In this document: one piece after another, positions 28,151 through 35,853 of the stretch
How the letters are laid out: each line of letters starts with the position of its first letter
Position numbering within the stretch: the stretch's first letter is position 1
DNA from: Alphaproteobacteria bacterium
GTDB lineage: Bacteria; Pseudomonadota; Alphaproteobacteria; Caulobacterales; Aquidulcibacteraceae
Length of the DNA stretch: 35,853 nt
Reading direction: 5' to 3'
Assembly: GCA_030430715.1 (NCBI GenBank)
Contig: JAUIJZ010000023.1
Coordinates: forward strand, 1 to 35,853
Made by a program: the position numbers and the translations under genes
The notes under the pieces: generated by a model
What the model was told of the DNA's origin: nothing
Seen by the model: only the letters and a program-made list of their open reading frames with translations
The model's database searches: none

Positions 28151-29002
28151 TTATTCAGGTTTGACGAAACGGAGCGTCATGCGATCGCTTTCGCCGATTG
28201 CATCATAGGGCGCACGGTCGAACGCCGGGTCGTCCGGCTCGCCGAACCCTGCCGTGCGTGCGACCGGCGGAAGCGTCCAAACGCCAAACGGATGATCGCG
28301 CGTATCGGCCGGATTCGCATTCAGATCAGAGCGATCAGCGAGCGTGAGGCCCGCGCGTTCCGCCGCTTCAATCACATAGGATTCCGGCACATACCCAGTC
28401 GGCGCCGTCTCGGTGACATCTGCGCCATCCGGCGCGCGGTGTTGCTCCACGCCCAGCACGCCGCCGGGACGCAGCACGCGTGCGAACTCGCTCATATATT
28501 GATCCGTCACACCTTCCTGGCGCGCCCAATTGTGGAATGCCCGCGCGACAAGGATGAAGTCGGCGCTCGCGTCTGGCAGAGCCAAGCCGGCGCGGGTGCT
28601 GAAATCGACCACTTCAATCGGTCCATAAACGCCTTCATCGCCAAATGAGGCGATGAAATCCGCGCGGCGCTGCCGCGCTTCATCGCTCGCGTCGGGCGCG
28701 CCAAGGTCGCCATTCGCAGCGATGTAACGCCCACCGCTCAGGCGCGCATAAGGCGCGAGAATGTGTGTCCACCAGCCGGCGCCCGGCGCGACTTCGACGA
28801 TGGTCATGTCCGGGCCGACACCCCAAAAGGCGAGCGCCTCGGCAGGATGACGATATTGGTCGCGCGCGCGGTCCTCTTCGCTGCGCCATTCCCCGTTCAC
28901 CGCCGCTTCGATAAACGTCTCATTGGTCGCTTCGGTATTTTGCGTTTCGTTGGCGCAAGCCGCCAACAAAACCATCGCCGCACCGGCAATCAAGTTTCTC
29001 AT
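28151..29002 (-). CDS. Lipoprotein with class I SAM-methyltransferase fold
   Basis: 283 aa. N-terminus MRNLIAGAAMVLLAAC is a lipoprotein signal with lipobox LAAC (Cys16). Residues about 50-240 have a Rossmann-type methyltransferase fold: MTIVEVAPGAGWWTHILAPYA (motif I), ADFILVARAFHNWARQEG, and EFARVLRPGGVLGVEQH. This matches the COG4798 predicted methyltransferases, which often carry export signals. Exported SAM-binding enzymes are puzzling because SAM is cytoplasmic; they may have lost activity or bind another ligand. ATG at 29002 has GGGAGG upstream; the frame is open 46 codons further without similarity. Function is unknown. Confidence 0.85.
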   Translation of the reverse strand: MRNLIAGAAMVLLAACANETQNTEATNETFIEAAVNGEWRSEEDRARDQYRHPAEALAFWGVGPDMTIVEVAPGAGWWTHILAPYARLSGGRYIAANGDLGAPDASDEARQRRADFIASFGDEGVYGPIEVVDFSTRAGLALPDASADFILVARAFHNWARQEGVTDQYMSEFARVLRPGGVLGVEQHRAPDGADVTETAPTGYVPESYVIEAAERAGLTLADRSDLNANPADTRDHPFGVWTLPPVARTAGFGEPDDPAFDRAPYDAIGESDRMTLRFVKPE

Positions 29003-29240
29003 CGCATCCTCCCTGATCATGGGGGCGCGTGCTGCATACGCACACGCCGCAATCCACCAGCGTTTTGAAATCTCCTGCGCACCCCTAGCCTCCCGCTCGC
29101 CCCGTCCGCAACCCCAGCGGCCACCCTTACACCGTTCCATCGAGCGGAATTGCGCCCGCGCGCCCCTTAACGGCGCGTTTTAGCCATGTAAAAGTGACAC
29201 CGCGCACGCCCGCAAAGTGGCATAAAGCGCGGGAGGAATA

Positions 29241-30488
29241 ATGCGCATCTATTATGGCTGGCTCATAGCCATGGCCTCACTCGTGATCCTGACCTTCGTC
29301 ATGGGCGCGACCTACCATTCGTACAGCGTATTCGTGATCCCGATCTCCGAGGATTTTGGCCTCTCGCGCGCAGACGCAAATACAGGTCTGATTTTGTTTA
29401 GCCTTGGAGGTGCGATACTGGCGCCGCTGCTGGGCAAATTAGTGGATCGCGTGCCCATTCGCACCATCGTTTTCGTGATCGCCATCTTGGCCGGGGCGAG
29501 CCTCGTTACGCTGAGCTTCTCGCAAAATTTGTGGCTGAGCGCGACCGTACTCGCCATACCGGTCGCCATCGTGGCGCAAGGTGGCACGATTAGCGCGACA
29601 ACGCTGATTGCGCGCTGGTTCAGCGTCTATCGCGGACGCGCTATGGCAATTGCATTGTTCGGAATGTCGCTAGCCGGAATTCTTGTGACGCCCACGATCG
29701 CTGCAGGCGTTGCGCAATTGGAATGGCGCCAAACATTGCTCATTACCGGAATCGTGCTGACAGCAGTTTTGCTACTCATAGCGCTTATCATTCGGGAGCG
29801 ACCGGGCGAAGGAGATGTCGAAAGCTCAAAACCGCAGCCCGAACAAGCTGCGCCAGCGGCGCCCCAAAGCGGCGAACCTGTAAAAGCAATCACTATTCTC
29901 TCAATGCCGCAATTTTGGCTGCTCGGGGCGCCTTCAGCAGCGACACTCGCGCTGACAAGCGCCGTCATGGTGACGCTGGTCCCGCTCGGCATCGGCGCTG
30001 GCGCAAGCGAGACAGCGGCGGCAAGCTTGATCGCGGTGATGGCTGGCGCAGGCTTCGTCGGCGGCCTTATCACCGCCTGGATTGGCGACCGCGTCGACCG
30101 GCTGCTCCTGCTCGCGATCTTATTTCTCGCCGTCGCCGGCGCGGCAGCGCTGTTCTATTTCGGCCAGAGCATGGCGCTCTTGGTGACAGCGACCGCTGTT
30201 CTCGGTCTGGCGACCGGCATCGCCAGTCCCGCCTTCCACGCACTGATCGCGGACTTCTTCGGCGCAAGCTCGTTCGGTACTGCTTATGGGTTGATGACCG
30301 TGCTCATGACTGGCTTCAGCGCGCTCTTCGTGCGCATCGCAGGCGAAGTGTTCGACCGGACGGGCTCGTATGACTGGCTGTTCATCGGCATTCTTATCGT
30401 TGAGTTGGCGGCAGCGGCGCTTGTGTACTTGACGCGCGTGATCGGTGCGCCCAGGCCGGCCGCCAGTGTGGAAGCCGCCCCACGCTGA
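29241..30488 (+). CDS. Major facilitator superfamily transporter
   Basis: 415 aa, inner membrane. About twelve transmembrane helices in two halves joined by a polar loop near residues 190-215 (RERPGEGDVESSKPQPEQ). Starts IYYGWLIAMASLVILTF, the pattern of OFA/monocarboxylate-type MFS carriers, and the first inter-helix loop shows LGKLVDRVPIRTIVF, the MFS helix 2-3 motif. Substrate not known; small organic acids are a reasonable guess from the subfamily. ATG has GGGAGGA upstream. Divergent from the methyltransferase across 238 bases (29003-29240), where I see no clear promoter. Confidence 0.9.
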   Translation: MRIYYGWLIAMASLVILTFVMGATYHSYSVFVIPISEDFGLSRADANTGLILFSLGGAILAPLLGKLVDRVPIRTIVFVIAILAGASLVTLSFSQNLWLSATVLAIPVAIVAQGGTISATTLIARWFSVYRGRAMAIALFGMSLAGILVTPTIAAGVAQLEWRQTLLITGIVLTAVLLLIALIIRERPGEGDVESSKPQPEQAAPAAPQSGEPVKAITILSMPQFWLLGAPSAATLALTSAVMVTLVPLGIGAGASETAAASLIAVMAGAGFVGGLITAWIGDRVDRLLLLAILFLAVAGAAALFYFGQSMALLVTATAVLGLATGIASPAFHALIADFFGASSFGTAYGLMTVLMTGFSALFVRIAGEVFDRTGSYDWLFIGILIVELAAAALVYLTRVIGAPRPAASVEAAPR

Positions 30489-30592
30489 GCATTCCAACGC
30501 TGTGGCCTCGGACCGCGCGCAGCGCTTCGGCGCGTCAGATGAAGCACCTTGTCTGCCGGCATTGCTCTATCTACTAGAACGCGGGGGCATCC

Positions 30593-32389
30593 ATGCCGGC
30601 TAAGAACAGGTCTTTCGGGTCTTTGAACCCTTATCTCGTGATGGGCGTGGCCACGGCGCTCCTGCACATCGCCATTGCCGCATGGCGCGCGCAAGGCAGC
30701 TACTTTTTCGGAGATGATTTCCTCCAGCTCGGCCTCGCGCGCGATACGGATTTGACCCTGTCACATCTCGTGCGCGACATGTTCGGCCATATCGAACCTC
30801 TGACAATGCTGACGCACTGGCTGTTCATAAGGGCGGCGGGCTGGGATTTTGTAGCGGCGCAAATCACACTCGTGACGGCATCGACAATCGGCGTCGTTAT
30901 GATGACAGCGACGGCCTCACGCGCGCGCACGCCACTGATTATCGCCATCGGCTGCGTGCTAGCAGCAGCGCTCACATGGGTCACGATTCAGCCCACGCGC
31001 TGGTGGGTTAGCGGCGTGATTGTTTTGCCGGCGACGGTTCTGGGCGTCGCCGCGCTCTGGATTTGCGCAAAGCCTGCGCGCCAACTTGAGCTGCGCGATC
31101 GCATTGCGCTCGCCTTCGTTCTGGTCGCCGCGCTGGCTTTCTACAACAAGGCCATTTTGGTGATCGCCCTGTGCGGCGCCGTGCGTCTGTTCGTTGCGCA
31201 GAGCGGCCGATCAAGCCAGGGCTTTTGGCCGGATGTGCTCGCCGCCCTGCGCGACCTCGCACCGGCGATAACATTTGTCGGCTTCGCAATTCTGGCCATT
31301 CTGATCCGCAAGGCGAGCATCGGTGACGGCCCCGCCGGGCCGACCATGTCCGTGGTGTCCGGCATCGGCGTCGGCCTTCAATATGGCTGGCTCGGCGGCT
31401 TGAGCGGATTGCGCGTCTCCGTAGAAACGCCGCTGATTGCGCAGATCGCCGCCGCCATCATTGCAACAGGCTTGTTCGTCCTTGTTCTCTACGCATCGCT
31501 GAGACGAAACCGCGCCGCGATTTGGATTTGGCTTGCTCTAATCGGCATCGTCTTCGTTGGCATTGTGCTGATCTCGCTTGAACGCAGCACGCCGTTCGGC
31601 CCATGGATCATGGCATCGGGCCGCTACCATACCGACACCGTCTTTCTGACATTGGCCGCGATTCTGATTGTCTTCGGGCAAGCCTATCAAGGCGAACAGA
31701 AAGAAACGTCCGCACGCCGGCCCTGGATTGCCTTATCCGCCGCCGGCGCTGTTGCGGTGTTTCAGTTTGCCGGCGGCATCGCTTACCCGCACATGGCCGA
31801 TACGGCGCCGCCTCGGCTTTTCGTAGAAACGCTCCGGCAACAGGCAGAGCAATTGCCTGCGGGTAGCATTCTTGGTGACCGGCCCTTGCCGGAAAGCGTC
31901 GCGCCGCGCTGGATGCAGCCTTGGAACGACCTTTCGCCTCTTATGGCGAACATCGCGCCGGAAGTCGTGGTCTCCAGTTGGGATCAAGCCGCCTATTACG
32001 CCGACGACGCAGGACACATGCACGCTTTCGCGGATCTACCGCGCCAAACTTTCCAGGCGCCCGACGGGAGTATGCTGACACTATCTATGGCGGCGCCCAT
32101 TGCTCACATGGGATATTTTGAATCCACGTACGATGACCGCTTGGCCGGTTGGTTCAATCCGCTACTTACGCCCGCGCAAACACTACAGATCGCCATAGTG
32201 GCGCGTGGACGCATCATTGACTGGGCCACCCCAGAGGAGCGGCCCGACGTGGCGGCTTTCTACAATAGGGGCACGATGTCGTCCGCCGGCTTCACAGCGC
32301 CAATCCCCCAAGGCTATCCGCGCGGGGAGTTGAACGCTGTCGCCATCATCGACGGCCGCATCGGCATCGTGCTGCCCATCGCCAATTAG
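30593..32389 (+). CDS. Polytopic membrane protein, GT-C glycosyltransferase-like
   Basis: 598 aa. Residues about 10-395 hold ten or eleven transmembrane helices; residues about 400-598 are a soluble, probably periplasmic domain. Just after the first helix comes YFFGDDFLQLGLARD with Asp41/Asp42, placed like the catalytic Asp of the first outer loop of GT-C glycosyltransferases that use lipid-linked sugars. That is the only functional hint; a full family match is not visible. It follows the MFS gene by 104 bases. ATG at 30593 has a GGGGG run upstream. Confidence 0.65.
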   Translation: MPAKNRSFGSLNPYLVMGVATALLHIAIAAWRAQGSYFFGDDFLQLGLARDTDLTLSHLVRDMFGHIEPLTMLTHWLFIRAAGWDFVAAQITLVTASTIGVVMMTATASRARTPLIIAIGCVLAAALTWVTIQPTRWWVSGVIVLPATVLGVAALWICAKPARQLELRDRIALAFVLVAALAFYNKAILVIALCGAVRLFVAQSGRSSQGFWPDVLAALRDLAPAITFVGFAILAILIRKASIGDGPAGPTMSVVSGIGVGLQYGWLGGLSGLRVSVETPLIAQIAAAIIATGLFVLVLYASLRRNRAAIWIWLALIGIVFVGIVLISLERSTPFGPWIMASGRYHTDTVFLTLAAILIVFGQAYQGEQKETSARRPWIALSAAGAVAVFQFAGGIAYPHMADTAPPRLFVETLRQQAEQLPAGSILGDRPLPESVAPRWMQPWNDLSPLMANIAPEVVVSSWDQAAYYADDAGHMHAFADLPRQTFQAPDGSMLTLSMAAPIAHMGYFESTYDDRLAGWFNPLLTPAQTLQIAIVARGRIIDWATPEERPDVAAFYNRGTMSSAGFTAPIPQGYPRGELNAVAIIDGRIGIVLPIAN

Positions 32390-32394
32390 CGCAG

Positions 32395-33942
32395 TCAGCT
32401 AAACGCACGACGCGGACTGGCGCTGTGCTCAGCCAGCACATTGCCGCTATCATCCTGCTCGGTGAGCTTCACGTCGTAGCCCCAAAGGTCGGCGACATGC
32501 TGAAGCACTTTCTCAGCGTCGTTCTCTTCGAGTAGCACGCCATCGAGCACGCGATGCTGAAGCATCAGCTTGCGGTCGCCCGCGAGATCGACGTCCACAA
32601 TCTGCAGATCCGGGTCACGATAAGCGATGTCGTATTGCTTCGAGAGCGCGCGGCGAATTTTGCGGTAGCCGCGCTCGTCATGTATGGCCGCCACTTCCAT
32701 TTCGTCTTCGCTCTCGTCATCGACCACACGGAACAAGCCGAAATCGCGGATGACGCGCGGCGAGAGATATTGCGAGATGAAGCTTTCGTCGCGGAAATTG
32801 GCCCAAACCTCTCGCAACGTTCCGTACGCATCCCCGTTGCCGGCAATATCCGACATCCATTCGCGGTCTTCATCGGTTGGCTCATTGCAGACGCGCTCAA
32901 TGTCGCAACACATGGCAAAGCCAAGCGCATAAGGATTGATGCCCGAGAAACGCCGATCGTCGAAATCCGGCTGCATCACCACCGATGTATGCGAGTGAAT
33001 GAACTCCAAAAATGAGCCGTCGCTGATCAGGCCCTGTTCATGCAACCGGTTCATCACGCGATGGTGCGTGAAGGTTGCGCAGCCTTCGTTCATCACCTTG
33101 GTTTGGCGCTGCGGATAGAAATACTGATTGATCAGACGCACGATGCGCAGCACTTCGCGTTGCCAGCCGGCCATACGCGGCGCCGTCTTCTCCAGGAAGT
33201 AAAGTAGGTTTTCTTCCGGCAAGCCGAGAATGGCCCGGCGCTTGGCGTCTTCATCCTCGCCGCGCTTGCGCTTTTTAGTCGTCGGCACCGTGCGCCACAG
33301 ATCGTTGAACAATTGCTCGCCATGACGGCGGCGATCTTCCTCGCGCTTCTGCTCGGAGCGGAGATCGGGCATGCGCTTGCGCGGGAACCGATGCACCCCG
33401 TGACTTTGCAGCGCATGTGCGGCGTCAAGCACGCGCTCGACTTCCTCCTGACCAAACCGATCCTCGCACTTGGCGATAAATCCGCGCGCGAATTCGAGAT
33501 AGTCGAGAATGCCGTCCGCGTCGGTCCATTGTTTGAACACGTAATTGTTCTTGAAGAAGTGGCTATGGCCATAGCCGGCATGCGCCAGCACCAGCGTCTG
33601 CATCGTCGCGGAATTTTCTTCCATGATATAGACGAGGCACGGATTGGAATTGATCACGATCTCATAAGCGAGACCCTGATAGCCCTTGCGATACATCGCT
33701 TCGTTGCGCGCGAAATGCTTGCCGAAACTCCAATGGCGATAGAACAGCGGCATGCCGGTTGAGGCATAGGCGTCGAGCATCTGCTCGGTGGTGATCACTT
33801 CGATCTGGTTGGCATAGGGGTCGAGGCCCATTTCGCCGATAGCGATCTCCCCGCACGCTTCGTGCACACGCTTGATCAAATCGAAATCCCAATCCGACCC
33901 CTCGAACAGGAGTTGGGACTTGCTGTCGGCCGGCACGCTCAT
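32395..33942 (-). CDS. spoVR: SpoVR family protein
   Basis: 515 aa, the family length. Seen: IYEIVI-type YEIVINSNPCLVYIMEEN, LVLAHAGYGHSHFFKNNY, a CATFTHHRVMNRLHEQG region, INPYALGFAMCCDIERV, and QHRVLDGVLLEENDAEKVL. E. coli YcgB is the best-known member; the biochemistry is unproven. Named SpoVR after a Bacillus cortex gene, but here as in other proteobacteria it belongs to a PrkA-YeaH stress module, not sporulation. ATG overlaps the yeaH stop by four bases (ATGA). Confidence 0.95.
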   Translation of the reverse strand: MSVPADSKSQLLFEGSDWDFDLIKRVHEACGEIAIGEMGLDPYANQIEVITTEQMLDAYASTGMPLFYRHWSFGKHFARNEAMYRKGYQGLAYEIVINSNPCLVYIMEENSATMQTLVLAHAGYGHSHFFKNNYVFKQWTDADGILDYLEFARGFIAKCEDRFGQEEVERVLDAAHALQSHGVHRFPRKRMPDLRSEQKREEDRRRHGEQLFNDLWRTVPTTKKRKRGEDEDAKRRAILGLPEENLLYFLEKTAPRMAGWQREVLRIVRLINQYFYPQRQTKVMNEGCATFTHHRVMNRLHEQGLISDGSFLEFIHSHTSVVMQPDFDDRRFSGINPYALGFAMCCDIERVCNEPTDEDREWMSDIAGNGDAYGTLREVWANFRDESFISQYLSPRVIRDFGLFRVVDDESEDEMEVAAIHDERGYRKIRRALSKQYDIAYRDPDLQIVDVDLAGDRKLMLQHRVLDGVLLEENDAEKVLQHVADLWGYDVKLTEQDDSGNVLAEHSASPRRAFS

Positions 33943-35240
33943 GAGCCGGCCTCCACGCCTTCAGGGCGGCGCGAGAACAATTCGCGGAACACGGGATAGA
34001 TGTCGCGGCGATGGCGCACTTTACGCATGGCGAACGCTGTTTCCGCCGGAACACGCCGATAAGCGCGCCATAGATTGGTCGACGGCTCGCCCGCGCCGGG
34101 ATGGTCGTCTTCGTCGTCCATGCCCACTTCGACATAAGCGTAATACTGGCACATGGGCAGGATCACATCGCGCAATTGCGCCAACACGACGGCATTGTCG
34201 CTTGATGTGTTGTCCCCGTCCGAAGCTTGCGCGGCATAGATGTTCCACTCGCTGACCGGATAGCGGTCCGCGACGATGTCGGCCATCTTGAAGAGCGCCG
34301 TGGAGACGACCGTGCCGCCGGTTTCGCGGCTGTAGAAGAAGGTCTGCTCGTCGACTTCCTGCGCCTCATGGGTATGGCGCACGAACACCACATCGACATG
34401 CTCATAGCGGCGATTGAGAAAGAGATAGAGCAGCGAATAAAACCGCTTCGCCAAATCCTTCATATGCTCGTTCATCGAGCCGGAGACGTCCATCAGACAA
34501 AACATCACCGCTTTGGCGATCGGCTTCGGCGTCGCTTCAAGCCGCCGGTAACGCACATCCACCGGATCAATGTAAGGAATCCGCTGCGTGCGCGTGATGC
34601 GTTTTTCCAGTTCTGCGCGCAGCTCCTGCAATTCGTCGAAATGACCGCCTTCGCGTTCGAGCTTTTCGATCTCGTCGCGCAGCGCCTGAATTTCCTCGGG
34701 CTTGGGCCGTTTCAGCGCCATGCGCCGTGACATGGAATGACGCAGCGTGCGCGGCACCGAAATGCGCGAAGGCGGCCCCGACGTGGCGTAGCCGGCCTGA
34801 CGCCATTGCACCGATTGCACGCCAGCCACCTGGCGCTTGGCGAGATCGGGCAACTCTAGGTCTTCCAGATAGAGATCGAGATATTCGTCGTCCGATAGCG
34901 CGAAACGAAACTCGTCTTCACCTTCGCCCGAATCCGTCGCCCGCGAACCTTGTCCGCCGCCCTGCTCTGGGCGCGGAATGGCGTCGCCTTCGATATATTT
35001 TTTGTTTCCGGGCAGGAGATAGTCGCGCACGCCGCCGTGCGAAGAACGGCGCAGCACCGGCTCATGCACGCCGCCGGCCGGAATCGACACTTCGCCACCC
35101 TTGCCCGCATCCTTGATCGAACGCTGGCTCGAAGCCTCGCGCACGGCGCGGCGTACTTGCGCGCGCGCGCGACGCAGGAAGCGTTGACGATTGGCGAAGC
35201 TCTTACCGCCTGGGTTCAGGCGCCGATCGATAATGTGCAT
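33939..35240 (-). CDS. yeaH: YeaH/YhbH (DUF444) family protein with VWA-like domain
   Basis: 433 aa. N-terminus IDRRLNPGGKSFANRQRFL RRARAQV matches the family start. Middle has RMALKRPKPEEIQALRDEIE and a VWA-like fold: CLMDVSGSM is the MIDAS DxSxS motif, with VDVVFVRHTHEAQEVDE and SRETGGTVVSTAL after it. VWA domains bind metal and mediate protein contacts. ATG at 35240 is preferred over the longer frame because that is the family's N-terminus. prkA ends 11 bases upstream; spoVR overlaps downstream. Confidence 0.94.
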   Translation of the reverse strand: MHIIDRRLNPGGKSFANRQRFLRRARAQVRRAVREASSQRSIKDAGKGGEVSIPAGGVHEPVLRRSSHGGVRDYLLPGNKKYIEGDAIPRPEQGGGQGSRATDSGEGEDEFRFALSDDEYLDLYLEDLELPDLAKRQVAGVQSVQWRQAGYATSGPPSRISVPRTLRHSMSRRMALKRPKPEEIQALRDEIEKLEREGGHFDELQELRAELEKRITRTQRIPYIDPVDVRYRRLEATPKPIAKAVMFCLMDVSGSMNEHMKDLAKRFYSLLYLFLNRRYEHVDVVFVRHTHEAQEVDEQTFFYSRETGGTVVSTALFKMADIVADRYPVSEWNIYAAQASDGDNTSSDNAVVLAQLRDVILPMCQYYAYVEVGMDDEDDHPGAGEPSTNLWRAYRRVPAETAFAMRKVRHRRDIYPVFRELFSRRPEGVEAGS

Positions 35241-35251
35241 TGGCGCCTGCC

Positions 35252-35853
35252 TTATCCGGCTTGCTTCACCCGCATGTACCATTCCACGAGACGGCGCACT
35301 TGGCGTTCGGTGTAACCACGCTCCGCCATGCGCAGCACGAATTCCTCGTGCTTCTTCTCGCTCTCGCTATCCTTCTTCGAGCCGAACGAGATCACCGGCA
35401 GCAGGTCCTCGACCTGGCTGAACATGCGCCGCTCGATCACTTCACGGATCTTCTCATAGCTGGTCCAAGACGGATTCTTGCCGCCGTGGCTGGCGCGTGC
35501 GCGCAGCGTAAACTTCACCACCTCGTTGCGGAAATCCTTGGGGTTGGCGATGCCAGCCGGTTTCTCAATCTTCGAGAGCTCTTGGTTCAATAGCTCGCGA
35601 TTGAGCAATTGGCCGGTGTCAGGATCTTTGAAGTCGATGTCTTCGATCCAGGCATCGGCATAATCGACATAGCGGTCGAACAAGTTCTGACCGTAATCGT
35701 GATACGATTCCAGATACGCCTTCTGAATTTCGTTGCCGATGAATTCCGCGTAGCGCGGCGCCAATTCAGCCTTGATGAATTCCAGCAGCTTGCCTTCGCT
35801 TTCCTGCGGGAATTGCTCGCGACGGATCGCCTGCTCCAGCACGTACATCAAAT
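35252..35853 (-). CDS. prkA: PrkA serine protein kinase, C-terminal part (5' end outside window)
   Basis: About 200 residues of the C-terminal domain; the gene continues past base 35853. Seen: LEFIKAELAPRYAEFIGNEI, DIDFKDPDTGQLLNRELLN, PKDFRNEVVKFTLRARASHG and SYEKIREVIERRMFSQVEDL, all typical of the PrkA C-terminal kinase-like domain, ending ERGYTERQVRRLVEWYMRV. Members combine an AAA+ domain with this domain; E. coli YeaG is the homologue and is RpoS/NtrC-linked. First gene of prkA-yeaH-spoVR. Confidence 0.96.
   Translation of the reverse strand, partial: LMYVLEQAIRREQFPQESEGKLLEFIKAELAPRYAEFIGNEIQKAYLESYHDYGQNLFDRYVDYADAWIEDIDFKDPDTGQLLNRELLNQELSKIEKPAGIANPKDFRNEVVKFTLRARASHGGKNPSWTSYEKIREVIERRMFSQVEDLLPVISFGSKKDSESEKKHEEFVLRMAERGYTERQVRRLVEWYMRVKQAG

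Overview
The window is a GC-rich (about 60-65%), tightly packed bacterial chromosome segment with about 35 genes. It has no rRNA, tRNA, CRISPR array, prophage or insertion sequence that I can see. The gene content points to an alphaproteobacterium: a fabA-fabB-fabI run, a YlxR domain fused to an L7Ae-like domain, a long acidic NusA, and an IF-2 with an Ala/Glu/Arg-rich N-terminus. The TonB-dependent receptor and a possible CtrA half-site suggest something near Caulobacterales/Hyphomonadaceae, but that placement is tentative.

Layout. 1-987: 3' part of a TonB-dependent outer-membrane receptor. 1079-3337: a D-2-hydroxyacid dehydrogenase, divergent from an exported SH3-like protein, then a small lipoprotein. 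3414-6225: fabA, fabB and fabI (anaerobic-type unsaturated fatty acid synthesis plus enoyl reduction), with an SDR translationally coupled to fabI and a close tandem paralogue of that SDR after it. 8035-9103: a DUF2007 protein and a FabG-like SDR, closed by a strong bidirectional terminator.

9164-20620 (minus strand) is one long translation/RNA operon, read as: 58-aa ORF, rimP, nusA, asd, ylxR-L7Ae, infB, a lipoprotein, rbfA, truB, rpsO, pnp. Most junctions overlap or are a few bases apart. It departs from the standard nusA-ylxR-infB-rbfA-truB order in two places: a biosynthetic gene (asd) sits between nusA and ylxR, and an envelope lipoprotein sits between infB and rbfA. An intrinsic terminator lies about 60 bases before the first gene and could be an attenuator. 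A palindromic element fills the rpsO-pnp gap.

20829-32389 is a mixed region: GyrI-like protein, trmB, aldehyde dehydrogenase, an unknown protein, a cystathionine gamma-synthase-family enzyme, cytochrome P450 divergent from a small PIF1/RecD-like helicase (two palindromes between them), an exported methyltransferase lipoprotein, an MFS transporter and a GT-C-like membrane protein. 32395-35853 is the conserved prkA-yeaH-spoVR stress module, with prkA cut by the window edge.

Most of this is ordinary core genome. The most unusual signal is at the start of the YlxR gene. Its conserved reading frame has no ATG, GTG or TTG ahead of the conserved Cys motif, but the natural upstream ATG lies in another frame and would be joined to it by a -1 shift exactly at A AAA AAG, the heptamer used for programmed frameshifting in E. 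coli dnaX. An assembly error in the seven-A run is the simplest alternative.
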